From NCBI RefSeq assembly GCF_003797765.1, contig NZ_RKMB01000014.1, positions 62,001-126,000 of the forward strand: a stretch of DNA of 64,000 nucleotides. The letters are read 5' to 3'. Source of the DNA: Ramlibacter sp. WS9. GTDB taxonomy: Bacteria; Pseudomonadota; Gammaproteobacteria; Burkholderiales; Burkholderiaceae_C. How positions within the stretch are numbered: the stretch's first letter is position 1; each line of letters begins with the position of its first letter. The position numbers and the translations under genes are program-made. Under the pieces are notes generated by a model. It ran no database searches. It was not told the origin of the DNA and saw only the letters and a program-made list of their open reading frames with translations. This document shows, piece by piece, positions 6,677 to 13,698 of this stretch.

Positions 6677-8781
6677 AGGTCCGTGATCTTCGCTTCGTTC
6701 TGGGCCGAGTAGATGTCGATCACCCGGCAGTCGCCGCACATCTTGAGCCGGTCCAGGGCCGCACCCTGGAACATCGAATGGCCCGCCAGCTTGCCGAGCA
6801 TGGCTTCGATGGCCTTGAGCGTGCCGAAGGGCTTGCCGCAGCGCACGCAGCCATACGGCTGCGATTCATTCAGCACACGCGCCTCCTTGCGCTGCGGCGT
6901 GAGCAGCAGCCGTGGTTGCAGCGTGATCGCGTCTTCCGGGCAGGTGGTGGCGCAAAGGCCGCACTGCACGCAGTTCTTTTCGATGAAGCGCAATTGCGGC
7001 AACTGCGAGTTGTCTTGCAGTGCGCTGGCCGGGCAGGCGCTGACACAGCTCAGGCACAAGGTGCAGGTGTCCTTGTTCACGTCGACCGTGCCGAAGGGCG
7101 CGCCGGCTGCGGGCAGCGCGATCGCTTCGGGGCGAGCAGGCGCCTGCTCGATCAGGTGGTCCAGCGCCAGCTCGAGCGTGGCGCGCTTTTCCGGTGCGAC
7201 GGCGAAGGTGGCGGGACGCGCTGGCGTGGACGGGCGCTGCGCCGCCAGTGCGGCCAGCTGTTGGTCCAGCTGCGTCGGACTGTCCGCGCGCAGCAGCGTG
7301 AAGTGCTGGCCGGCATAGCCGAGGCCGTTGAGGATGGCCTGCGCCACTTCCATTTGCGCGGCGAGAGCGTCGCGATATTGCGGCGCTTCTTCACGGGTGG
7401 TGAGCACTGCGATCTGCGATGCGCCGAGTGCCACGGCGCTCAGCCAGGCATCGACGCCCAGGTTCGCAACATGCCAAACGGGAATCGGGATCACATTGGC
7501 GGGCACCCCGTTCGCGCGGCGCAACTGGGCCGCGCGGCCGAGGTCTTCTACGAGGGCCTGCCCGCCTTCCTGGCTGTGCAGCAGCAACACCGCGTCCTTG
7601 CCGCCTGCACCGGCGAAGGTGGACAGCATGGTCTTGAACTTCGCGCCCTGCTCGCTCGCGCGCGGATAGGCATACGTCAGCGCACCGGTCGGGCACACGG
7701 TGGTGCAGGCGCCGCAACCCACGCACAGGTTCGGGTTGACCTTGATCTGCTGGCGCGACTTCTCGCTGCTGATCGCTTCAGCGGAGCAGACCTCGATGCA
7801 GGCATTGCAGCCCACGGTTTCGTTGCGGCTGTGCGCGCAGAGCTTTTGCTTGTAGACGAAGAACTTGGGCTTTTCGAATTCACCGACCAGGTCGCGCAGC
7901 TTGACCAGCGTCGTGAAGAGGTCGGCGTGCATGTCCCCACCCCCGCCCTCCCCCGGAGAGGGAGGGAGAAAGAAGTAACCCTGGGGCGGTGCGTGCTGCG
8001 CGAACGCCGGCGCGCTGCGCAGGTCCAGCACCAGGTCGAACTGCTCTTTGAACGCGGCCGGCGCGCGGTTGAAGTCGATCGCGCCCGCGGCGTCGCACAC
8101 CTTCACGCAAGCGCGGTGAGAAGCGCACTTGGCCAGGTCGATCTGGTAGTCGAGGTTGATCGCGCCTTCGGGGCACGCGGCGACGCAAGCGTTGCAGCGT
8201 GTGCACAGGTCAAGGTCGATCGGGTTACTGCGTGACCAGTTCAGCTCGAATGCGCCCAGCCAGCCCTTGAGGCTTTCGATCTGTCCGCTGAGCACGGGGT
8301 AGCGGCGCTCCTGCGCGCCGGTGCCGCCTTGTGTGAACAGCGTGACGTCGAGCACGTCGGCAAGCATGGCTGCGGCGCGCTCGGCCGGCTCGAGCTCGCC
8401 GATCACCAGCAGCCGGCCGGCGCTCTTGTACGTGACCGTGGGCACCGGCTCCGGGTCGGGCAGGTGTGCGGCAGCCAACAAGGCCGCGATCTTCGGCATG
8501 GCCTTGGATGCATCGCGGCTCCAGCCACCCGTCTCACGGATGTTGACGAACTTGATCGGGGCGACTGCCCCTTCGGTGTTCTGCCCAATCTCGGCGAACA
8601 GCCGCTTTTCCTGGGTGCAGGCGACGATGACTTCGTCGCCGCCCTTGATCGCCTGCTGGAAGGCGCCGGCTTCGCGCCGGCAGAGGCTGGAATGGAGGAT
8701 TAACTTCTCATCCAGCGCCGCGCCCAGGATCTTCTCCTGCAGCGGCATGGTCTTGTTGCAATCGCAAATCAGGGTCGGCAT
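6673..8781 (-). CDS. multi-cluster [4Fe-4S] ferredoxin-type protein of FDH locus
   Basis: 702 residues from MPTLICDCN (start 8781, inside the end of the DUF3306 gene). At least five ferredoxin motifs can be read: CTRCNACVAACPEGAI, CASHRACVKVCD, CVGCGACTTVCPTGAL, CTLCLSCVSACPASAL and CVQCGLCATTCPEDAI, plus GCNACIEVC and a C-terminal CVRCGKPFG. This class of large 4Fe-4S protein occurs with DUF3305/DUF3306 and TorD genes beside formate dehydrogenases in Comamonadaceae-like bacteria and may feed electrons or help assembly. A G/C-rich repeat at 7935-7969 inserts PPSPGEGGGGD between domains. It has no signal peptide and is probably cytoplasmic. Confidence 0.88.
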   Translation of the reverse strand: MPTLICDCNKTMPLQEKILGAALDEKLILHSSLCRREAGAFQQAIKGGDEVIVACTQEKRLFAEIGQNTEGAVAPIKFVNIRETGGWSRDASKAMPKIAALLAAAHLPDPEPVPTVTYKSAGRLLVIGELEPAERAAAMLADVLDVTLFTQGGTGAQERRYPVLSGQIESLKGWLGAFELNWSRSNPIDLDLCTRCNACVAACPEGAINLDYQIDLAKCASHRACVKVCDAAGAIDFNRAPAAFKEQFDLVLDLRSAPAFAQHAPPQGYFFLPPSPGEGGGGDMHADLFTTLVKLRDLVGEFEKPKFFVYKQKLCAHSRNETVGCNACIEVCSAEAISSEKSRQQIKVNPNLCVGCGACTTVCPTGALTYAYPRASEQGAKFKTMLSTFAGAGGKDAVLLLHSQEGGQALVEDLGRAAQLRRANGVPANVIPIPVWHVANLGVDAWLSAVALGASQIAVLTTREEAPQYRDALAAQMEVAQAILNGLGYAGQHFTLLRADSPTQLDQQLAALAAQRPSTPARPATFAVAPEKRATLELALDHLIEQAPARPEAIALPAAGAPFGTVDVNKDTCTLCLSCVSACPASALQDNSQLPQLRFIEKNCVQCGLCATTCPEDAITLQPRLLLTPQRKEARVLNESQPYGCVRCGKPFGTLKAIEAMLGKLAGHSMFQGAALDRLKMCGDCRVIDIYSAQNEAKITDL
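7935..7969. repeat. in-frame palindromic repeat inside the ferredoxin gene
   Basis: A C-rich then G-rich stretch containing CTCCCCCGGAGAGGGAGGGAG lookalikes of the repeat in metG (15364-15405). It is read through in frame as PPSPGEGGGG in a linker between ferredoxin domains. It belongs to the same general class of short dispersed palindrome. Confidence 0.55.
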
Positions 8782-9325
8782 GTTGGGGCGGCTCGGGCAC
8801 TGCTGGTGGGGCCTCGGCGGACTGTGCCACGGTTTGCGCCGTGGGGTTATCCGCAACATCCCTTGGCCCTTCCGCCGTCACTGCTGCGGCTTCTCTTGCG
8901 GCTGCCTCTTCCTTTTCTTCCGCATCGAACAGGCCGAGGAACTTGGCACTGGCCAGGCCGCGCAGCATGGAATACGGGATCGGATCGGGCTTGGAGTAAT
9001 CGTCGATATAAACGTCCAGCCCGTCCATCACGTTGTAGCGCGGATCGGCGAACAGCTTCTTCACCGCCGCGTTCTTCACGTCGGCAGGGACGTCGGCGGT
9101 GACGAAGCGCTTGAAATCGGAGTCGGCGGTGAGGGCCTGGACGTCTTCGAGGGTTGGGGGAGGTGACTCTTCTTTCACCTCGTCATCCCCGCGCAGGCGG
9201 GGATCCAGGGCGCTCTGGATTCCCGCCTCCGCGGGAATGACGGACGGCGGCTCGGGCTCCACCGCCCTGCCCTCGTTCACATCCAGCTTGCGCTTCGACC
9301 AGCGCCCCAGGAACCCGTCAGTCAT
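8708..9325 (-). CDS. DUF3306 domain protein of the FDH locus
   Basis: 205 residues from MTDGFLGRWSKRKLDVNEGR, which is the characteristic DUF3306 opening (FLxRWSRRK). The core PPTLEDVQALTADSDFKRFV is followed by PLD/PRYNVMDGLDVYIDDYS-type sequence, here DPRYNVMDGLDVYIDDYSKP, the most conserved part of the family. Function is unknown; the family is a constant neighbour of DUF3305, a 4Fe-4S protein and TorD in formate dehydrogenase loci. The gene overlaps DUF3305 by 8 bases and the ferredoxin gene by 74 bases. A dispersed repeat (9181-9242) is inserted in frame near residue 30-50 and encodes SVIPAEAGIQSALDPRLRGD. Confidence 0.88.
   Translation of the reverse strand: MTDGFLGRWSKRKLDVNEGRAVEPEPPSVIPAEAGIQSALDPRLRGDDEVKEESPPPTLEDVQALTADSDFKRFVTADVPADVKNAAVKKLFADPRYNVMDGLDVYIDDYSKPDPIPYSMLRGLASAKFLGLFDAEEKEEAAAREAAAVTAEGPRDVADNPTAQTVAQSAEAPPAVPEPPQHADPDLRLQQDHAAAGEDPGRGAG
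9181..9242. repeat. dispersed inverted-repeat element inserted in the DUF3306 gene
   Basis: A 62-base palindromic unit: left arm GTCATCCCCGCGCAGGCGGG and right arm CCCGCCTCCGCGGGAATGAC flank a short centre. The translated form VIPAEAGIQ...PRLRGDD is the well-known signature of this class of proteobacterial repeat when it falls inside genes. A second copy lies at the end of thiO (30269-30333). The reading frame stays open through it. Confidence 0.85.
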
Positions 9326-9872
9326 GACCGCCCCCGAACTTCTTTTCGGTCGATACCGACGCCGGATTGCCGAAGCGGTCCTGCAGCGGCTTGAAGCTCT
9401 CGGGCCGTTTGCGCTTCTTCGGCTCCTGCACGTAGTGCTCTTCGACGAAGGCGCGCATCCACTCGACGACGTGCTGAGGCGCCGGCACCTGCTCCACCGT
9501 CTCCTGCGCATCGAGCCAACGGCCCGCGTCGTGGTAGCTCAGCGAGACCATCGTCGGTTTGGGCATCGGCTCGCCGTCTTGCCCTCCCTCTTGCCCTGGT
9601 TCTTCCATGCGCCACAGCACGAACCAGCAAGGCGCAGGCGTGGTGGCGTTGAGGTAGTAGCCTTCGGCATCGTCGCGAAATAGCTCGACGGTGAAGCCCG
9701 GATGCAGCCAGCGCTCTTCGTCGTCGCTCTTGTAAAGCAGCCGGGCCTCGGCGCCGAACCCGGCCTCCTGCGGCACGACGTCGGCCAGCACCCAGCGCCA
9801 CGGCTGCCAACGGTTGTCGATGCGCTCGCGGCGCATGACGACAGCCACTTCGATGCTGGGACGCGGATTCAT
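9318..9872 (-). CDS. DUF3305 domain protein of the FDH locus
   Basis: 184 residues. The opening SIEVAVVMRRERIDNRWQPW and the segment ERWLHPGFTVELFRDDAEGY match DUF3305, a small soluble family of unknown function found with DUF3306 in formate dehydrogenase clusters. The Trp-rich centre (PCWFVLWRMEEP) and the line SYHDAGRWLDAQETVEQVPA are typical. There is no signal peptide. It overlaps the DUF3306 start by 8 bases, so the two are translationally coupled and probably work together. Confidence 0.88.
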   Translation of the reverse strand: MNPRPSIEVAVVMRRERIDNRWQPWRWVLADVVPQEAGFGAEARLLYKSDDEERWLHPGFTVELFRDDAEGYYLNATTPAPCWFVLWRMEEPGQEGGQDGEPMPKPTMVSLSYHDAGRWLDAQETVEQVPAPQHVVEWMRAFVEEHYVQEPKKRKRPESFKPLQDRFGNPASVSTEKKFGGGHD

Positions 9873-9929
9873 GACGCCACTCTAACGATGTTCCGCCGGC
9901 CGCGTAGCCGGGGTTTCCACAGGCGCTGC

Positions 9930-11201
9930 TCAGCTGCCCGCGTCCGGAAAGAATTTCTGCAGGCGCGCCTTGTCGCCATGTCCGGCCACGATCACCGTTC
10001 CCGCGGCGCCGTCTGCCACACAGGTGTACAGCTCGTGCCCTTCGGCCATGCCGCCGCAATACTCGTCCACCAGTTCGCACGGCGTGATGCCGGCGGGCGC
10101 GACCTTCACGCCCGGCTTCGCAACCCGGCCGCTGACACTGAACATGCGCAGGCCGCGGCTGCCGTGGCGGCCGAAATCCGTGAACCACCGTGGCCCCCGG
10201 CGCAGGATGTCGCGCACCCAGTACAAGGTTTCCAGGCTCTGCATCAACGCCTCCGGACCCGCCGGCGCGGCGCCGCGGCGCAGTTCGATACGCGGCAGGC
10301 GGCACGGTGGATCCGCCGCGAGCGCGGCCAGTTCCGCTTCGAGCAGGACGCGAATCGAGTGGTGGTCCTTCCGCATGCAGATGTATGCCGCGTCCGCGCC
10401 GACGACATGTGCGGCCACCAGCAGGCCTTCCAGGAAGCGATGCGGGTCGCGCTCCAGGAAGTGGCGGTCCTTGAAGCTGCCGGGCTCGCAGTCGCTGAGG
10501 TCGACCACCAGTGATGCGGGCGTCGAGCTTTCGAGAGCCTCCTGGCGCACCCGTCGCCAGGTCGCGCCCACCGGCATGCCTGTGCCGCCCAGGTCGCACA
10601 GACCCGATTCGTCGAGCGCATGCAGCACGAACTCCGCGTCCTCCTCGCCATTGGCGACGGCGGCCGCCAGCGCGTAACCGCCGTCCTCGCAATACTCCTT
10701 GTAGTCCACGAGCGCGGACACCACGGGCGCCTGCGCTTCTCGAAACACCGAGCGGCTGCTATCGCGCATCAGGGCATTGACGACTTCTTCGGGCGTGGCG
10801 CGAGACACGGCAGCCTGTCCCACAAGCACGGCCGGCGCGTGGTCGCAGTAGCCCAGGCAGGGCGCGCCCACCGCCTTCACCCCGTCGATGAGACCCGGCA
10901 AGCACTGCAGCAGATCGCTCGACCCTGCCATGTCGCACGACAGGCCTTCGCATACGCGCACGGTGGCCGCCGGTGTCGCCTGGCCGTCGGCGAGGATTTC
11001 GAAGTCGCGGCAGGACGTCGCCACCCGCACCACCTGCGCCATCGGGACGCTCATCTCCTGCGACAGCGCCAAAAGGTGCCGCTTGTACAGGCCGCGGTGA
11101 GCATCGTGGAGCGCGTACAGGTGCTCCATGAGCAGGTCACGCCGCCATCCGCCCTCGGGCGCCGGGCCGATCAGCTTGCGCACCTCGGCCAGCGCATCCA
11201 C
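9930..11201 (-). CDS. NuoE-NuoF-like fused flavoprotein, short C-terminus
   Basis: 423 residues. Residues 1-150 are a NuoE-like thioredoxin-fold [2Fe-2S] domain with ligands C84, C89, C115 and C119 (CEGLSC and CLGYC). Residues about 190-400 match the NuoF FMN/NADH domain: LGGTGMPVGATW corresponds to the glycine-rich GRGGAGFPTG loop, and DCEPGSFKDRHFLERDPHRF is the FMN-binding stretch. An SLBB-like segment (VSGRVAKPGVKVAPAGITPC) follows. The protein then ends where NuoF normally continues into the CxxCxxC [4Fe-4S] N3 domain, which is absent. It may be a diaphorase-like module of the FDH locus, or a truncated relic. Confidence 0.8.
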   Translation of the reverse strand: MDALAEVRKLIGPAPEGGWRRDLLMEHLYALHDAHRGLYKRHLLALSQEMSVPMAQVVRVATSCRDFEILADGQATPAATVRVCEGLSCDMAGSSDLLQCLPGLIDGVKAVGAPCLGYCDHAPAVLVGQAAVSRATPEEVVNALMRDSSRSVFREAQAPVVSALVDYKEYCEDGGYALAAAVANGEEDAEFVLHALDESGLCDLGGTGMPVGATWRRVRQEALESSTPASLVVDLSDCEPGSFKDRHFLERDPHRFLEGLLVAAHVVGADAAYICMRKDHHSIRVLLEAELAALAADPPCRLPRIELRRGAAPAGPEALMQSLETLYWVRDILRRGPRWFTDFGRHGSRGLRMFSVSGRVAKPGVKVAPAGITPCELVDEYCGGMAEGHELYTCVADGAAGTVIVAGHGDKARLQKFFPDAGS

Positions 11202-11203
11202 GG

Positions 11204-12292
11204 CTACGTGTCCTTGGAAATCTTGATCGAGGGAAATTTGGACGAGAAGTCCTTCGCCTTGGCGGCGATCTTGATCGCCACCTGGCGCGCCACGGCCTTG
11301 TAGATGCCGGCCACGTCACCTTCCGGATCGCTCACCACCGTGGGCTTGCCGCTGTCGGCCTGCAACCGGATCTTGATGTCCAGCGGCAGCGCGCCCAGGT
11401 AGTCCATGTTGTATTCGGCCGCCATGCGCTTGCCGCCGCCTTCACCGAAGATGTGTTCGGCATGGCCGCAGTTGCTGCACACGTGCACCGCCATGTTCTC
11501 GACGATGCCGAGGATGGGCACGCCCACCTTCTCGAACATCTTGATGCCCTTCCTGGCGTCGAGCAGTGCGATGTCCTGTGGCGTGGTGACGATCACCGCG
11601 CCGGTCATCGGCACGCGCTGAGACAGCGTGAGCTGAATGTCGCCGGTGCCGGGCGGCAGATCGACGATCAGGTAGTCGAGGTCGCCCCAGTTGGTCTGGC
11701 GCAGCAGTTGCTCCAGCGCCTGCGTGGCCATGGGACCGCGCCAGATCATGGCTTCGTCCTGGTTGACCAGGAAGCCAATCGACATGACCTGCACGCCGTA
11801 GTTTTCCATCGGCTCCATGGTCTTGCCGTCGGACGATTCGGGCCTGCCTTCGATGCCCATCATCATGGGCTGGCTGGGGCCGTAGATGTCGGCGTCCAGC
11901 AGGCCCACCGCCGCGCCTTCAGCGGCGAGCGCGAGCGCCAGGTTGACGGCCGTGGTGCTCTTGCCGACGCCGCCCTTGCCGGAGGCAACGGCCACGATGT
12001 TCTTGACGTTGGGCAGCAACGCCACGCCGCGCTGGGCCGCGTGAGCGACGATCTTGCTGGAGATGTTGACGGAGACGTTGTCGACGCCGGCCACGCCCTT
12101 CGCCGCGGCGATCAGCGCCTTGCGCAACAGCGGGATCTGGCTTTTGGCCGGATAGCCCAGCTCCACGTCGAAAGTGACATCGCCTTCGTTGACCTGCAGA
12201 TTCTTGAGGGCCTTCGTGCTGACGAAGTCCTTGCCCGTGTTCGGGTCGGTGACGGCCGCGAGGGCCTGTAACAACTGATCTTGGGTAGCCAT
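11204..12292 (-). CDS. apbC: Mrp/ApbC, iron-sulfur cluster carrier ATPase
   Basis: 362 residues. An N-terminal MIP18/DUF59-like domain (residues 5-75) is followed by a ParA-type P-loop NTPase with the deviant Walker A GKGGVGKST at 105-113 and the CSNCGH pair that holds a bridging [4Fe-4S] cluster. It transfers Fe-S clusters to apo-proteins in the cytoplasm. The start at 12292 is taken because the preceding 60 codons of open frame show no protein character. It lies 2 bases ahead of the NuoE-NuoF-like gene, so it may supply clusters to the very Fe-S-rich FDH locus, though it is also a general housekeeping gene. Confidence 0.95.
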   Translation of the reverse strand: MATQDQLLQALAAVTDPNTGKDFVSTKALKNLQVNEGDVTFDVELGYPAKSQIPLLRKALIAAAKGVAGVDNVSVNISSKIVAHAAQRGVALLPNVKNIVAVASGKGGVGKSTTAVNLALALAAEGAAVGLLDADIYGPSQPMMMGIEGRPESSDGKTMEPMENYGVQVMSIGFLVNQDEAMIWRGPMATQALEQLLRQTNWGDLDYLIVDLPPGTGDIQLTLSQRVPMTGAVIVTTPQDIALLDARKGIKMFEKVGVPILGIVENMAVHVCSNCGHAEHIFGEGGGKRMAAEYNMDYLGALPLDIKIRLQADSGKPTVVSDPEGDVAGIYKAVARQVAIKIAAKAKDFSSKFPSIKISKDT

Positions 12293-12420
12293 GGGTGTGA
12301 ATTTTCCTGTTCCTGCGCCAGTGTAACGACTGCACCCGAACCCCAACAGATTCGGTAGTGCGTCCACGACAACCCGTGTCCAGCGAGCCGGAGCGCCATT
12401 CGCTGCCCGTTTCGAATTCA

Positions 12421-12478
12421 TCACGCACCGCGTGACGAATTGCCAGTCCGGCCTTGGATACGTCACGCAGTGCGTGAC
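12421..12478. promoter_or_regulatory. pair of TCACGC/GCGTGA palindromes upstream of apbC
   Basis: Two palindromes, TCACGCACCGCGTGA (12421-12435) and GTCACGCAGTGCGTGAC (12462-12478, perfect around its central base), have centres 42 bases apart, close to four helical turns. They lie 130-190 bases upstream of apbC and downstream of the RhuM-like gene in otherwise non-coding DNA (12293-12511). The symmetry and phasing suggest a dimeric operator; no regulator is identified. Confidence 0.4.
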
Positions 12479-12511
12479 CATTCAGCAGCAAGTCGGGATA
12501 GAGCGCTTGCG

Positions 12512-13579
12512 TCATGAGCCTCCCCTCTTGGTCTTGCCGGCAGGTCTTGCTTTGCGCCGCGCCTCAAGCGCCTTGACAGGCCCGGTAAGTGCGGCGTCAA
12601 AGTCCTGCTCCGCTCTGCCAGGTGCCGACAATTGCTGGCGGCGATATGCTTCAAAGGCAGCCTCCGCCTGACCTTGCGCCGCTTCGGCCGTAATGCGCCC
12701 TGCGTGAGTCAGGATCTCGCGCCCGGACAGACGCAAGAAGTCGTCCAGTTTCGTGATCCATTGGGCCATGGTCATCGGCTTGCGATCCAGGGCCTGCAAC
12801 TCGGCAAACTCCAGGTAGGCGTTGACGATGCGGTTGAGTACCTGCAACTCTTCTTCGTTCAGGTAGTTCTTGGCCACAGCCACATCGGCCTTGCGCAGCG
12901 CGCCGCCCTGTGGCGCGGCCGCCCAGGTTGTCAGGCCCATATTTGTCTTACCCAGATCGGCGCGCAGCGCTATCAGTTCGGCCGCTGTGTGGCCATGGGT
13001 CGCCCAATGCATCCTGTTTTGCACCGTGGCGAAGAATTGCTGCGATGCCTCGGCGCGCGCGTCGTAGTCCACACTGGTCGAGTAGATGTCGAGCACCTTG
13101 CGCCAGAACACCTTCTCGGATGAACGAATGTCGCGGATGCGCGCCAGCAGTTCCTCAAAGTAGCCAGCGTCCGCGCCGCGCTTGAACCGGTCGTCATCCA
13201 GCACAAACCCCTTGACCAGGAACGTCTTGAGCGTTTCCGTAGCCCATTGGCGAAACTGTGCACCACGCGGCGACCGCACTCGATACCCCACCTGCAGCAC
13301 CGCTTCCAGGTTGTAGTGGTCCACCAGCCTTTCCACGTCCCGCGCGCCTTCGCGGGCAACTATCCGGAATTTCCGGATAGTTGTCTCCGGGTCCAACTCG
13401 CTATCGGCATACACATTTTTCAGGTGCTCGTTGACCGTCCGAACATCCTTTTGATAAAGCTCGGCCATCTGGCGCTGTGTCAGCCACAACGCACCGTCGA
13501 TCAGACGCACTTGCACACGGGTTTGCGCGTCCTCGGTCTGAAACAGCAAGAACTCGCCGCTGGCTGGCAGTTGGGACAT
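12512..13579 (-). CDS. RhuM-family protein
   Basis: 355 residues. The N-terminal LIDGALWLTQRQMAELYQKD with HLKNVYADSELDPETTIRKF and VREGARDVERLVDHYNLEAV-type sequence is the RhuM signature; the middle KVFWRKVLDIYSTSVDYD and the MHWATHGHTAAELIALRADL block are also typical. RhuM was named from a Salmonella pathogenicity island; members are widespread, often near mobile or defence genes, and their function is unknown. Here it stands between metG and apbC with no recombinase nearby. The C-terminus is Lys/Arg-rich. It is transcribed divergently from metG. Confidence 0.88.
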   Translation of the reverse strand: MSQLPASGEFLLFQTEDAQTRVQVRLIDGALWLTQRQMAELYQKDVRTVNEHLKNVYADSELDPETTIRKFRIVAREGARDVERLVDHYNLEAVLQVGYRVRSPRGAQFRQWATETLKTFLVKGFVLDDDRFKRGADAGYFEELLARIRDIRSSEKVFWRKVLDIYSTSVDYDARAEASQQFFATVQNRMHWATHGHTAAELIALRADLGKTNMGLTTWAAAPQGGALRKADVAVAKNYLNEEELQVLNRIVNAYLEFAELQALDRKPMTMAQWITKLDDFLRLSGREILTHAGRITAEAAQGQAEAAFEAYRRQQLSAPGRAEQDFDAALTGPVKALEARRKARPAGKTKRGGS

Positions 13580-13698
13580 CGGGCAATTATGGATGAATAC
13601 TGGATTTTTTCACAGTGTCTTTGCCTTGCTCTGTCCCACCGCGCCTAGAGGCCTCGTGGGTCATCGCTAAAATTGCCGGTTCCCCAGGAAACACCCTC

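Noticed and set aside
11919..12515. A 198-codon frame starting in an ATGA overlap with the RhuM-like gene and running into apbC
   Set aside because: Most of it is the wrong frame of apbC and only about 70 codons precede it, rich in Arg/Gly with no motif. The palindromes within point to regulatory DNA instead.
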